A stretch of 51,440 nt of DNA, taken from assembly GCF_007004655.1 (NCBI RefSeq), contig NZ_ML660117.1, positions 1 to 51,440 of the forward strand. Reading direction: 5' to 3'. Source of the stretch: Exilibacterium tricleocarpae. GTDB taxonomy: Bacteria; Pseudomonadota; Gammaproteobacteria; Pseudomonadales; Cellvibrionaceae. The notes under the pieces are model-generated. The model did not search any database, had not been told where the DNA came from, and was given only the letters and a program-made list of their open reading frames with translations. The position numbers and the translations under genes are program-made. Positions 27,030-36,224 of this stretch are shown one piece after another. Each line of letters starts with the position of its first letter. Position 1 is the stretch's first letter.

Positions 27030-27056
27030 GGGCCTGTTTTGAAAACAGGCCCTTTA
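27030..27056 (+). terminator. Intrinsic terminator of the hybrid sensor gene
   Basis: GGGCCTGTTT (27030-27039) pairs with AAACAGGCCC (27043-27052) around a TGA loop, followed by TTTAA. It is 34 bases after the stop codon of the hybrid two-component gene. A good Rho-independent terminator with a short T tract. Confidence 0.75.
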
Positions 27057-27164
27057 ATGGCACCTACTTAAGAGGGTTGCGCCGGTTTATTGATGCCTGC
27101 GCCAGTCCTACTGGTCTTGATTGAGAACACTGTGGGCAGGTCCGCCACTGCTGAGGCCGGCGAA

Positions 27165-28100
27165 CTACAGCATGCCAAAATTATCGTCGTCGGGAAAACC
27201 AAGGCCACTGGGCCCCCGGCCCGAGGCAGGTACCTTGGGCAGCGGCGCGGGCGAAGGGGGGAGCGGCGGAGCACTCCCCGTAGAAAACATCGCTGCGGGC
27301 GGTGTCCAGGAGTCGCCTGATGATAAATCCGGCAGTGGCGGCGGCGTCCAGGAAGCGCCCGAACCCGCCATTGCCGGCGGCGTCCAGGAAGCGCCTGAAC
27401 CTGCCATTGCCGGCGGCGTCCAGGAAGCGCCTGAACCTGCCATTGCCGGCGGTGTCCAGGAAGCGCCTGAACCTGCCATTGCCGGCGGTGTCCAGGAAGC
27501 GCTGGAGCCTGGCGGCGGTAAAGAGCCAGGTGTAGGACCGGTGCCCGTAAGAGCAGGAAGGCCGGCCGCCTCCCTGACTGCGTTCGTCTGCTTGAGATTT
27601 TCCACACCGAAATTACTTTTCAGGAAGGACTCCCTGCACATTTCATCGATATCGCCGGCAAGTGACTTCATATACCTCAGCATCGCCCATGCGGCGATAA
27701 AGCTACCTGTCCTTCCCTGGCCGAAACCACAATAAACCAGCGTTGCCCCTCGCCTGCTGAAAAGTTCAATAACGTTGGCTGCTTTTTGTAGCTGCGCCGG
27801 TGCCGGCGCTGCGAAATCCACTACTTTGAAATGAAAGAAGCCGATACCGGCCTTTCCCAGTCGACGCTTCCCATTATCGTCCATTCTGCAGTGATTCGCG
27901 CTGATAATGCAGCCAATTCTTTGCTGCTTAAACTGCTGTACATCAATCTCGGTGACGGAATGTTCTTTGTCTCCCGACATATAATTGGGCTGACTGCCCC
28001 TTGCGAGTTTACCATCGAGAACGTATTGGAAGTTTCCACAACACGCGAGTTTACCTGCAGACCGGATATACTTTTTTAAACCGTACAAATTGCCAGCCAC
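27165..28100 (-). CDS. Dual-specificity/tyrosine phosphatase with Pro-rich repeat tail
   Basis: A Cys-based phosphatase of 311 residues. The start is set at GTG 28100, because AGGAG lies 7 bases ahead of it; a GTG at 28199 would add 33 residues. The catalytic domain (about 20-200) begins with LARGSQPNYM, has IGCIISANH and ends in the P-loop YCGFGQGRTGSF, a canonical C(X)5R(S/T). The general acid may be the Asp in HFKVVDFAAP. The C-terminal 100 residues are unusual: near-perfect copies of a 12-residue unit SGASWTPPAMAG, then a proline-rich tail (PPLPPSPAPLPKVPASG). The repeat is exact at DNA level (separate entry). The function of the tail is unknown; Pro-rich repeats suggest protein binding. 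Substrate unknown. Confidence 0.8.
   Translation of the reverse strand: MAGNLYGLKKYIRSAGKLACCGNFQYVLDGKLARGSQPNYMSGDKEHSVTEIDVQQFKQQRIGCIISANHCRMDDNGKRRLGKAGIGFFHFKVVDFAAPAPAQLQKAANVIELFSRRGATLVYCGFGQGRTGSFIAAWAMLRYMKSLAGDIDEMCRESFLKSNFGVENLKQTNAVREAAGLPALTGTGPTPGSLPPPGSSASWTPPAMAGSGASWTPPAMAGSGASWTPPAMAGSGASWTPPAMAGSGASWTPPPLPDLSSGDSWTPPAAMFSTGSAPPLPPSPAPLPKVPASGRGPSGLGFPDDDNFGML
27340..27510 (-). repeat. 36-bp coding tandem repeat in phosphatase tail
   Basis: Four near-identical 36-bp units (27340-27483, plus-strand core GGCGTCCAGGAAGCGCCTGA) and a diverged fifth encode the 12-residue SGASWTPPAMAG repeats of the phosphatase. Copies differ only at a few synonymous positions, so the array is recent or homogenised, and copy number may vary between strains. 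Confidence 0.9.
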
Positions 28101-28542
28101 CGAGATACTCCTGAAGTTTTGGTTTATTACTATCCGGGCGATCAAAACCTGTTTGTTTGAGGCGTCGTCGTGATTACTGGTTCTGCATTCGTGTTTCACG
28201 CCAGTTGGGCGTGAGCTTCTGTTACGCCACCAAGGTCATATACAGTTGCAGAGCAGACAGACCACCGAAGCTCCGGTTGAGCCAAATCGGACGTTATTTG
28301 ACTATACGATTTTCATATAAAAAGGTTGCAGATCATGTTGACCGATATTCCAGTGCCATTCTCCGGTTAGAAATGGCCATTTTCACAGCGTTGTAGAATC
28401 GGCGATCACGCACAGCGCCATTGGACAATCTATTATAGAAACCTTTTTAACTTATTGATTTTAATATATTTTTTGGATTTACCAGATCCAAATAGGCGGC
28501 AAACTCCGAATGCCGGACACTGTTCAGATGCGCGCATCAGCT
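28101..28542. other. Gene-free interval between phosphatase and phytochrome
   Basis: About 440 bases with no credible gene; the right part (28435-28490) is strikingly A/T-rich. It should contain the phosphatase promoter and the 3' end of the phytochrome transcript. No terminator of standard form was found. Confidence 0.5.
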
Positions 28543-30885
28543 CTATAACTTAAATTTGAGAAAAACTGTTGTTCCCTCACCGGGCAGACTCTCGGCCCAA
28601 ATGGCGCCGCCGTGTCGGGCCATAATTTTCTTGCAGATTGCCAGCCCCAGCCCGGTTCCCTCATACTCCCTACGGCCATGCAATCGTTGAAACAATTCAA
28701 AAATCTGATCGCTGTACTGTTGCTCAAAGCCAATGCCGTTATCGACGATTTTATAAATCCGGTATCGTCCGGTCTCTTCAGCAATGGAAATTTCGACTTT
28801 TGGTGTTACGCCCTCGCGAGAAAATTTCAAGGAGTTCTGTATTAGATTCTGCAGTAACCGGTAAACCTGTGACCGGTCCGCCCTGATAGCAGATAAGTCG
28901 CGTACAGATATTTCCGCCCTCTTCTCCTGCACAAGAACATTGAGATCAGAAACGACCTCATTGACTAAAGAAGCCAGCTCGAAGGTTTCGAGGCTTTTCG
29001 TCGCCCGGTTGATGCGGGAAAAACTTAACAAGTCCTTGATAAGCAATTGCATTCTGTTGGCGGCGGCGATCATCCTGTCGAGATAGTTTTTTAAGGTCGG
29101 ATCATCATAAGATTCCACCAAGGTCTGTATGCGGCTGCCAAAAGACTGAATTTTCCTCAAAGGCTCCTGCAGATCATGGGAAGCAACGTAAGCAAACTGT
29201 TCCAATTGCTGGTTAGAGGCTTCTGCTTCCGAGAGGGCCCTTTTCAACGCTCTTTGTGCTTTTTTTCTGACGGCCATCTGCTCTTCGAGCTCTGTGGTTC
29301 TCTCTCTAACTTTTTGCTCCAGAGTTTGGTTGATTTCTTTGAGCTTTTCACTATGCAGCAAGACATAGTTAATAACAATGTTTCGAAGCTTCAAAGCACT
29401 GATAGTCTCGACATCTGACCAGGGTAAAGACTTGTTGCGAACTTGTTCTTGCCATAATTTAAAAGAGCTTCGAGGCATTAAACGGTGGCTGCCGTCATCC
29501 ACAAACTCGATGACTTTCTCCGGTTTTCCACCCCAGTTTTTCGTTTGTATCAGCTCGCGCCTGAACCAGATGATATAATGCTGTTCTTTCACTGATATAG
29601 GTAGTATCAACACCCCGCTGGCGTACTCACTCAGTGTATCGAATACCGGGTCCTCAGCACTCAGTTGGTCGGAGTGAAAAATGGTATCGCTAATCTCTAT
29701 TCGAGAATGAAACCAAGTGAAAACCTTTTCGATATCGCTTTGCGCCGGTGTATCGCCAAACGTATCAATCTCACCATTCAATCGCCAGGCCATTCCCGAG
29801 GCATTGAAAAGCGCGATAGTTTTATCCGCTGCTTTTCTCAATCCCTCCAGGAAGTGTTGTTCTTGTGACAGGCATTCGGTGACGGACGCCAGCATCGTCT
29901 GTGCCCTGGCCTCCAATAGGCTTCGCTGTTCCCGCGACCTTACAGCCACCAGATGAGAAAGCGTAAGCCCCAAGTAAGCGGCGTTTTCACGCACTCGAAA
30001 AGGTACCAGGTGAGGCCCGTAATGATGACACGCGATCAGGCCCCAGAGACGATTACCGACGGTGATGCTGATCGACATCGACGCGCACACACCCATGTTA
30101 CGCAAGTATTGCCGGTGTATCGGTGAGACGCTGCGCAGCGTACTGCTGCCGAGATCGACATCTTCGTCATTCGGGTGTAAAGGCACAGGCTCGGCATCAG
30201 TATCAACCAACAGACGCAGCCTGTTCTTCAAATAAAGTGCGCGGGCTTGAGCCGGAATATCCGACTCTGGGAAGTGTTGCTTGAGAAAGGAGTTGAGTTC
30301 GGCTTTTTTCGCCTCGGCAATCACCTCACCGTTATAATCTTTATCAAACTGATAAACCATGACCCTGTCAAAGCCGGTGATTTCACGCACTTCCTCAGCG
30401 ACATAATCGAATATCTCATTGATCGACTGCAGGTTAATCACTGTGTTAAGAAAGTTTTGAGTTCGATGATATTGAGCCTCAAAGAAGACTCCGATATGGG
30501 GGTCAGAGGCTTCCATGTCCATAATAATATACTGTTGGCTATCACTGACTATGACATCAAAATACTTCTTGTGCTCACCTTCCCCCAGAACTACCTGGGT
30601 TGGATTGATTTTATGCAAGGTATGATTAGTGGCATGGTGGCTAAGCGTTTTGAAGAGTTCGTCATCAAATAGCTCTGCAAGACTTTTCCCAAGTAACTGA
30701 TCAAATTCCATACCAAACAACACCGCAGCATTCCTGCTGGCATGCCTGACCGTTAATTGCTCAGGTGTTAAAGCTAACAAATAACCGTGAGGTTGAATCA
30801 AACCCGGTATATGGATGGGCTCCTCGGCACAATTGTCCAGGGTGACACCTGCTTGAGCTTGAATTGAATCACTGTCGGTAGGCAT
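28543..30885 (-). CDS. bphP: Bacteriophytochrome histidine kinase
   Basis: A red/far-red light sensor kinase of 780 residues. ATG 30885 is preferred over a TTG at 30945. The chromophore Cys lies near the N-terminus in TLDNCAEEPIHIPGLIQPHG, the site used for biliverdin in bacteriophytochromes. PAS, GAF (FDRVMVYQFDKDYNGEV, FPESDIPAQARAL with the conserved SDIP) and PHY domains follow (LWGLIACHHYGP). The output is HisKA (VASHDLQEPLRKI) and HATPase_c (NLIQNSLKFSREG, DNGIGFEQQ, GTGLGLAICKKI). All features needed for activity are visible. The heme oxygenase gene that makes biliverdin is directly upstream on the same strand. No response regulator gene is adjacent, so its partner must lie elsewhere. 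Confidence 0.96.
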   Translation of the reverse strand: MPTDSDSIQAQAGVTLDNCAEEPIHIPGLIQPHGYLLALTPEQLTVRHASRNAAVLFGMEFDQLLGKSLAELFDDELFKTLSHHATNHTLHKINPTQVVLGEGEHKKYFDVIVSDSQQYIIMDMEASDPHIGVFFEAQYHRTQNFLNTVINLQSINEIFDYVAEEVREITGFDRVMVYQFDKDYNGEVIAEAKKAELNSFLKQHFPESDIPAQARALYLKNRLRLLVDTDAEPVPLHPNDEDVDLGSSTLRSVSPIHRQYLRNMGVCASMSISITVGNRLWGLIACHHYGPHLVPFRVRENAAYLGLTLSHLVAVRSREQRSLLEARAQTMLASVTECLSQEQHFLEGLRKAADKTIALFNASGMAWRLNGEIDTFGDTPAQSDIEKVFTWFHSRIEISDTIFHSDQLSAEDPVFDTLSEYASGVLILPISVKEQHYIIWFRRELIQTKNWGGKPEKVIEFVDDGSHRLMPRSSFKLWQEQVRNKSLPWSDVETISALKLRNIVINYVLLHSEKLKEINQTLEQKVRERTTELEEQMAVRKKAQRALKRALSEAEASNQQLEQFAYVASHDLQEPLRKIQSFGSRIQTLVESYDDPTLKNYLDRMIAAANRMQLLIKDLLSFSRINRATKSLETFELASLVNEVVSDLNVLVQEKRAEISVRDLSAIRADRSQVYRLLQNLIQNSLKFSREGVTPKVEISIAEETGRYRIYKIVDNGIGFEQQYSDQIFELFQRLHGRREYEGTGLGLAICKKIMARHGGAIWAESLPGEGTTVFLKFKL

Positions 30886-30987
30886 TTTATGATCCGATCG
30901 GTTAAGAGTAAAACGAGCAGAATAACATACCCGGCCTTGTATCAATGGCCACAGCAGGTGGCGCGGCTATCGGGACAACCAGGCCTG

Positions 30988-31581
30988 CTAGGCAGGGCAA
31001 GAGCACTTTAGGCGAACAAACATCGCCTTAAAAAACCTAAATGTGGTTTCTGCTCCGGACAGGACGGCTCGCTGTTGCTGCGGGTTGTCGCGGGCATAAC
31101 CATTGAGGACCTCGAGGAACTCGCGCCACTTTTCTCCGCGGGCGCCGCCGTAGCTTTGGAAAAAATGTGGACACCCCGCAGCGACATTGAGCCAGGGCAG
31201 CGCTTTCAGTCGCTGCGCAATCACCTTCCCCCCAAGCGTTGATCCCTCCGCCACATACATAGCGCCCAGTGCCGCCGCTTGACCTTGCAACTGTATACCG
31301 GGACAGCTTTCACCAGCCAGCGATACCGGCTCGCTGTCACAGTTGAGCGCCACCAAATCCTGCTGCAACCACGACAGCTTGCTTCGGTCTTTCATAAGCT
31401 GTCGGGTCAGTGGATACAGCTCAAATTGTTCTTGCAACTGACTGTGTATGTGATAGAACCTCTGCAGGATATGGCAATATCTGCCGGCACACAGTGTGGG
31501 ATCAAATAACAGCCTGCCTATCCTGCGCTCTACCTGGGTGTGGGCAAGGTGAGTGTGTTCTTTTATAACCTTGGCAATCAT
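30988..31581 (-). CDS. bphO: Biliverdin-forming heme oxygenase
   Basis: Cleaves heme to biliverdin, the phytochrome chromophore. The ATG at 31581 is chosen because the family starts with a helix carrying the proximal ligand, here KEHTHLAHTQVERR; an earlier ATG at 31650 would add 23 residues. The distal helix signature is LGAMYVAEGSTLGGKVIAQR. About 197 residues, normal for bacterial BphO. Separated from bphP by about 100 bases on the same strand, which gives the common bphO-bphP arrangement. Confidence 0.92.
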   Translation of the reverse strand: MIAKVIKEHTHLAHTQVERRIGRLLFDPTLCAGRYCHILQRFYHIHSQLQEQFELYPLTRQLMKDRSKLSWLQQDLVALNCDSEPVSLAGESCPGIQLQGQAAALGAMYVAEGSTLGGKVIAQRLKALPWLNVAAGCPHFFQSYGGARGEKWREFLEVLNGYARDNPQQQRAVLSGAETTFRFFKAMFVRLKCSCPA

Positions 31582-31866
31582 CTCATTAGTTGTAACTAAA
31601 ACCTGGATGTATAGTGGTGAGATGGTAGGGTATAAAGTTTCTAGAATCAAGCCACTGAAAACGGTAGGTGTTGCCGATTGTAAAAATTACAAACTGTCGA
31701 AAGACCCGCTCGTGGTCGCTCTTTCACTGCCTTTCACCAGGCAGCATAACCGGTCAGATTCCATCGGCTTGCTTATCAGTCGCAAAATCGGCCAGCGGCT
31801 TTTGCTATATAGCCTAGGTCGAGGCATATAGCCTCTATCTTTGATAAAAACCTGAACGATAAGTAA

Positions 31867-32816
<950 letters not shown>

Positions 32817-33351
32817 ATTCCACTCCGTAATAGAACTGAAAAACTCTAGGCTACACAGGTTGCGTTGAATTTACTCTTACAGGCGTAACCATAGACCTGG
32901 TACCCACCTGGTATCTCGAGGTCGTGGCCTTTGCCATATGGCTTTCCGCTTGTATTTCTTACAGACAACACATAAAAAACGCAAGCGAGATTCTACCTTC
33001 CGCCTGTCCGAAAACTATATGGGTCTTGCAAAGCAGGGAGAATGATGAAAAAACTCCGATTAAGAAACCGCTTAGCACCAATCGTATGATCCCCTTCACT
33101 TATCGTGCCAGGTGTCATTTATCGTGCCAGGTATCGGATTAACTGCTCTACAACACGCCGGACCTATCAGCGTTCCAGTTGAAGAACTCAATTTTTCTTC
33201 ACTCCCCTTCAGCTTCTCCATTAAAGAATAAGATTCGGTCGAAATCGGCCATAGTGGCATAAAAATAGCTACAAATACTCTGTCAGGGTACACCGGTAAC
33301 CGAGGGTGTGCTGGAAACCAACATAGCAAAAATTTGGAGTGAGAAATACTT
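32817..33351. other. Gene-free interval with a short direct repeat
   Basis: About 535 bases without a convincing gene. One 72-codon frame at 32924-33142 lacks a ribosome binding site and any motif. TTATCGTGCCAGGT occurs twice 19 bases apart (33100-33113, 33119-33132). The right end holds the promoter and ribosome binding site (GGAGTGAG) of the BON-domain gene. Confidence 0.5.
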
Positions 33352-34029
33352 ATGACTAAGAAGAGACTTTCCAGTCATGTTAAAACGGCAACAGCTCTCC
33401 TTGCCTGTCTGACCGCCTCGAGCGTCGCTATCAGCGGGGAGAAGGGGAAACACGCAATCCAGGACGGAGAAAAACGCAACGCCAAGGAGTATTGGCAGGA
33501 GTTCAAACAGGATAGCGAGCAAAATTGGGAAGACACCAAAAGTGCTTTTCGGGATGGCTGGATCGAAGGTAAGCTGGAAACAGCCCTTATTGTCAATCGT
33601 CACTTAGATGCCTTTGATATCGATATATCGGTTGACAACAATGAGGCAAGACTGTCGGGAAGTGTCGAGTCAGACACCCATAAAGAACTGGCAACGAATA
33701 TTGCCCTTGGTATCGAGGGTATAGACTCGGTGGACAACCGACTCAAAGTGGAAAAGAGTACAGAAAAGAAAGTCAAGCGCCCAGATCAATCAAGGCGCAG
33801 TTTCTCTCAGTATATGGAAGATATTTCAACAACAGCAGAAATAAAGGGTGAGCTGTTGGCATCCTCCAACGTCAGTGGTCTCGATGTGAATGTAGATACT
33901 TACAGGAACAAAGTGATCTTATCCGGTCGCGTTGAAACAACAGCAGAGAAAGCATTGGCAGAAGCAATCGCAGTGCGCAATAAGGAAGTTGAGGATGTTG
34001 TCAACAATCTAAAGGTTGCTCAGAAATAG
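33352..34029 (+). CDS. Periplasmic BON-domain protein, OsmY-like
   Basis: A 225-residue exported protein with two BON domains. A signal peptide (about 1-28, ALLACLTASSVAISG) is followed by a charged helix (AKEYWQEFKQDSEQNWEDTK), BON 1 (about 75-140; DIDISVDNNEARLSGSVES) and BON 2 (about 160-225; LDVNVDTYRNKVILSGRVET). BON domains bind phospholipid; the E. coli relative OsmY is an envelope stress protein. Neighbouring DUF1328 and sortase genes suggest a local envelope-stress group. A hairpin follows the stop codon. Confidence 0.9.
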   Translation: MTKKRLSSHVKTATALLACLTASSVAISGEKGKHAIQDGEKRNAKEYWQEFKQDSEQNWEDTKSAFRDGWIEGKLETALIVNRHLDAFDIDISVDNNEARLSGSVESDTHKELATNIALGIEGIDSVDNRLKVEKSTEKKVKRPDQSRRSFSQYMEDISTTAEIKGELLASSNVSGLDVNVDTYRNKVILSGRVETTAEKALAEAIAVRNKEVEDVVNNLKVAQK

Positions 34030-34044
34030 CAGAGTCTATAGATA

Positions 34045-34070
34045 AGCGAGCCGGCTTCAACCAGCTCGCT
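34045..34070 (+). terminator. Hairpin after the BON gene
   Basis: AGCGAGC (34045-34051) pairs with GCTCGCT (34064-34070), with further GG/CC pairing inside. Located 16 bases after the BON gene stop. It lacks a strong T tract. Confidence 0.5.
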
Positions 34071-34281
34071 CTCATCTGTCTTATAAGAAATTGCCGGTTT
34101 TGACTGAAAGCACACTTAGCCAATGTCAAAGCCGGCGACTTCTTCACCATACACTTCAATACCAGCGTCAGCATATCTGAGCCCCCTTATGAAAGTAACA
34201 ATATATCTGCGCCGACTATGGTTTGAAACTCACAGTTTAACCCGGTAGCCTCCCGGGCTAAACCAATGGCAACTGCAGCAC

Positions 34282-34842
34282 TTAAGCAGCGCTTCGACGC
34301 CTGCTTCTCAAGCCTAAGCCGAGCAGCACAAACAGCCCACCAACACAAGCCGCTGCCGGAAGCAAAGAGGCCGAATCCGGCAGGCGGTCTCTGCCAGCGC
34401 CAGCCATTACCACCCTGTTCTCCGCCGGAGTAGGATTACGATTGCTCTGTCTGACGCGATCCGCCAGCCCCTGATTTCGGGTTTTTTGGTTGCGGATTTT
34501 ACGAGCGGGCTTTTCCCTTGCTGCAATATCGAAATCCAAGATTACCGTGTCACCGATATTTAGATCGCCGAAATCCGGCTCACCATAAAAATATGGGCCG
34601 TATACGTAGGAGTCCAGCTCGTACTCAATTTCCGTGTCTCGACTGAGGCGAAAAGTTTCAATAGTATCGACACGGGACGCCATCTGGTCACCAGCCTCCA
34701 GTACACGAACCTGAAGTTGTTGACGGCTTTGGTCCATGCCAATAATCTCGCCTCGCAGTTGATCGTTTTCCAGCGCCAACCCTAGTAATGGTAAACAAAT
34801 AGTCAAAAAAAACGTAAATATACTTATAACCGAGTGTCTCAT
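34282..34842 (-). CDS. Sortase substrate with LPDSA sorting signal
   Basis: A secreted protein of 186 residues. ATG 34842 is chosen because TAGGAG precedes it and a signal peptide (VISIFTFFLTICLPLLGLAL) follows. The mature part has a beta-rich region (QLQVRVLEAGDQ, IGDTVILDFDIAAR) of unknown function and an Arg/Asn-rich linker. The C-terminus is a textbook sorting signal: LPDSA, then a hydrophobic stretch (LLPAAACVGGLFVLLGLGL) and a basic tail RSRRRS. The gene lies directly downstream of the sortase on the same strand, so it is almost certainly that enzyme's substrate. What it is attached to in a Gram-negative envelope is not known. Confidence 0.82.
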   Translation of the reverse strand: MRHSVISIFTFFLTICLPLLGLALENDQLRGEIIGMDQSRQQLQVRVLEAGDQMASRVDTIETFRLSRDTEIEYELDSYVYGPYFYGEPDFGDLNIGDTVILDFDIAAREKPARKIRNQKTRNQGLADRVRQSNRNPTPAENRVVMAGAGRDRLPDSASLLPAAACVGGLFVLLGLGLRSRRRSAA

Positions 34843-34904
34843 AATAATTCTCCTAAAAATTTTTAAAAGGAAAAATCTTTTTACAGTTAATAGCACTGTG
34901 CCAC

Positions 34905-35648
34905 CTAACCACCAGTCTCAGTCACAGGCAGCAGCCGTGCTTGCACGATGTATCGCTCCGGAGCTTTACCAACGAAGTAAAAGGGATAGCAGGTGATAAG
35001 AGTCAGCGTAGTCGCCTGGGTAGGATTGAGAACCGATACGTCTTCCGGTTTTACAATTGCAAGTCGGTTTACACTAAAAGTCCGAATCGTATTCCCCACC
35101 TGCAATAAGAACCGGTCGCCAACCACCAAATCCTTTAAAAACCGGAAAGGACCGTCTCTATGGGAAGTAACGGCGATATTGCCGTTACCGAGCAACGGAC
35201 TGGAATCCAACAGATGCCCCGCTCCAAGCGTCATAGAGACTTCGTTGACGCCGGCAAAAACCGGAATGACTTTGGTTTGAGAGGGAACATGCAAAATTCC
35301 AGACCTGACCGGAGCCATCCCGCTGTCGACCAATTTTTGATAAGCGAGCTTTCTACTGACTGACCAGAGTGACTGGTCTTGTTGCCCACCCGCTTGACTT
35401 TCCTGCCGGTTTTTCGCCGCCGGCACAGACCATACAGTGCCAACGTCCAAGGTCTGTGCAGCGGCAGCCACCTCACTGGCACCATAATCCTGTTCACTAG
35501 CGGCAGTCGATGTGAAAAAAAACTGGCCTACTACCGCTAAACCGTAGGGCGCAATCAGCACAACAGACAGAAACCAGCAACAGCATTCGACGACGGCTAA
35601 TGCACGTGGTGGCCGTGAGTCAGGTTTGATGTTAGGCAATATGCTCAC
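34905..35648 (-). CDS. Gram-negative sortase
   Basis: A transpeptidase that cuts LPxTx-type sorting signals. 247 residues, GTG start at 35648. One N-terminal transmembrane helix (about 20-45) anchors it. The catalytic His is in AVTSHRDGPF, the Cys in LTLITCYPFYF (TLxTC motif), and the Arg in APERYIVQA, so the full His-Cys-Arg set is present. Closest in feel to class D/GN sortases of proteobacteria. The next gene encodes a protein with an LPDSA-TM-Arg tail. The vWA-type target usually paired with marine proteobacterial sortases is not in the window. Confidence 0.92.
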   Translation of the reverse strand: MSILPNIKPDSRPPRALAVVECCCWFLSVVLIAPYGLAVVGQFFFTSTAASEQDYGASEVAAAAQTLDVGTVWSVPAAKNRQESQAGGQQDQSLWSVSRKLAYQKLVDSGMAPVRSGILHVPSQTKVIPVFAGVNEVSMTLGAGHLLDSSPLLGNGNIAVTSHRDGPFRFLKDLVVGDRFLLQVGNTIRTFSVNRLAIVKPEDVSVLNPTQATTLTLITCYPFYFVGKAPERYIVQARLLPVTETGG

Positions 35649-35705
35649 CCTTGTCGATCACATTTCTTGCCGATGTTACACGATATATCTGCACCGACTT
35701 TCAAG

Positions 35706-35870
35706 CTAAATTTTCGGCTTTCGACCTACAAGAGCGAAAACAATAGCCAAAACAACTCCCACAACAAACAAGATCCAGGCAATATTCGTTGCCGCACCGG
35801 CGATTCCTGAAAAACCTAGAACAGCAGCAACCAAACCAACGATTAAAAAGATCAGAGCCCAATGTAACAT
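35706..35870 (-). CDS. Small DUF1328 (YtjA-like) membrane protein
   Basis: A 54-residue protein with a strong ribosome binding site (GGAGG, 8 bases ahead of ATG 35870). It begins [20 protein letters not shown] and ends [19 protein letters not shown]: two transmembrane helices with a [11 protein letters not shown] turn, the DUF1328 signature. Function unknown; family members are small inner-membrane proteins often found with BON-domain and other stress proteins, as here. Confidence 0.9.
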   Translation of the reverse strand: MLHWALIFLIVGLVAAVLGFSGIAGAATNIAWILFVVGVVLAIVFALVGRKPKI

Positions 35871-36224
35871 AGCGATATCCTCCAAGAGGGTTAGAAGTAT
35901 TTAGAGATTGCACACCCGGGTTAACGCAAGGTCTGTACCAAAGTTAATTCTTAGGAATTATTGCCGGCGGATTTCGTAAACTGCCATTGGTAAAAGCAGG
36001 CTCATCAGAAGATTAACCCCCTAGTCCTGCCGCAGGCACATTAGGCAGGCATAATGATCACTATAGGATGATGCCGATATTCCGCAGGGTTATTAACAGG
36101 CAGGAAAAGACAGCAGGCCAAGCCACTTCGATTAATACAAGGACTTTGTAAATTGGTTGCTTTTTGAAAAACTTGCAATGGTTTCGGGCTGTTACAGCGG
36201 TACCCGCGGCGAGGAAAGTGCCGT
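35871..36224. other. Gene-free interval
   Basis: About 350 bases between the DUF1328 gene and the 3' end of the phosphorelay operon. No gene or clear intrinsic terminator was found. Should contain the DUF1328 promoter. Confidence 0.45.

Noticed and set aside
35701-35913. A 70-codon Cys-rich minus-strand frame
   Set aside because: It is the out-of-frame reading of the DUF1328 gene at 35706-35870, which has the ribosome binding site and family signature.
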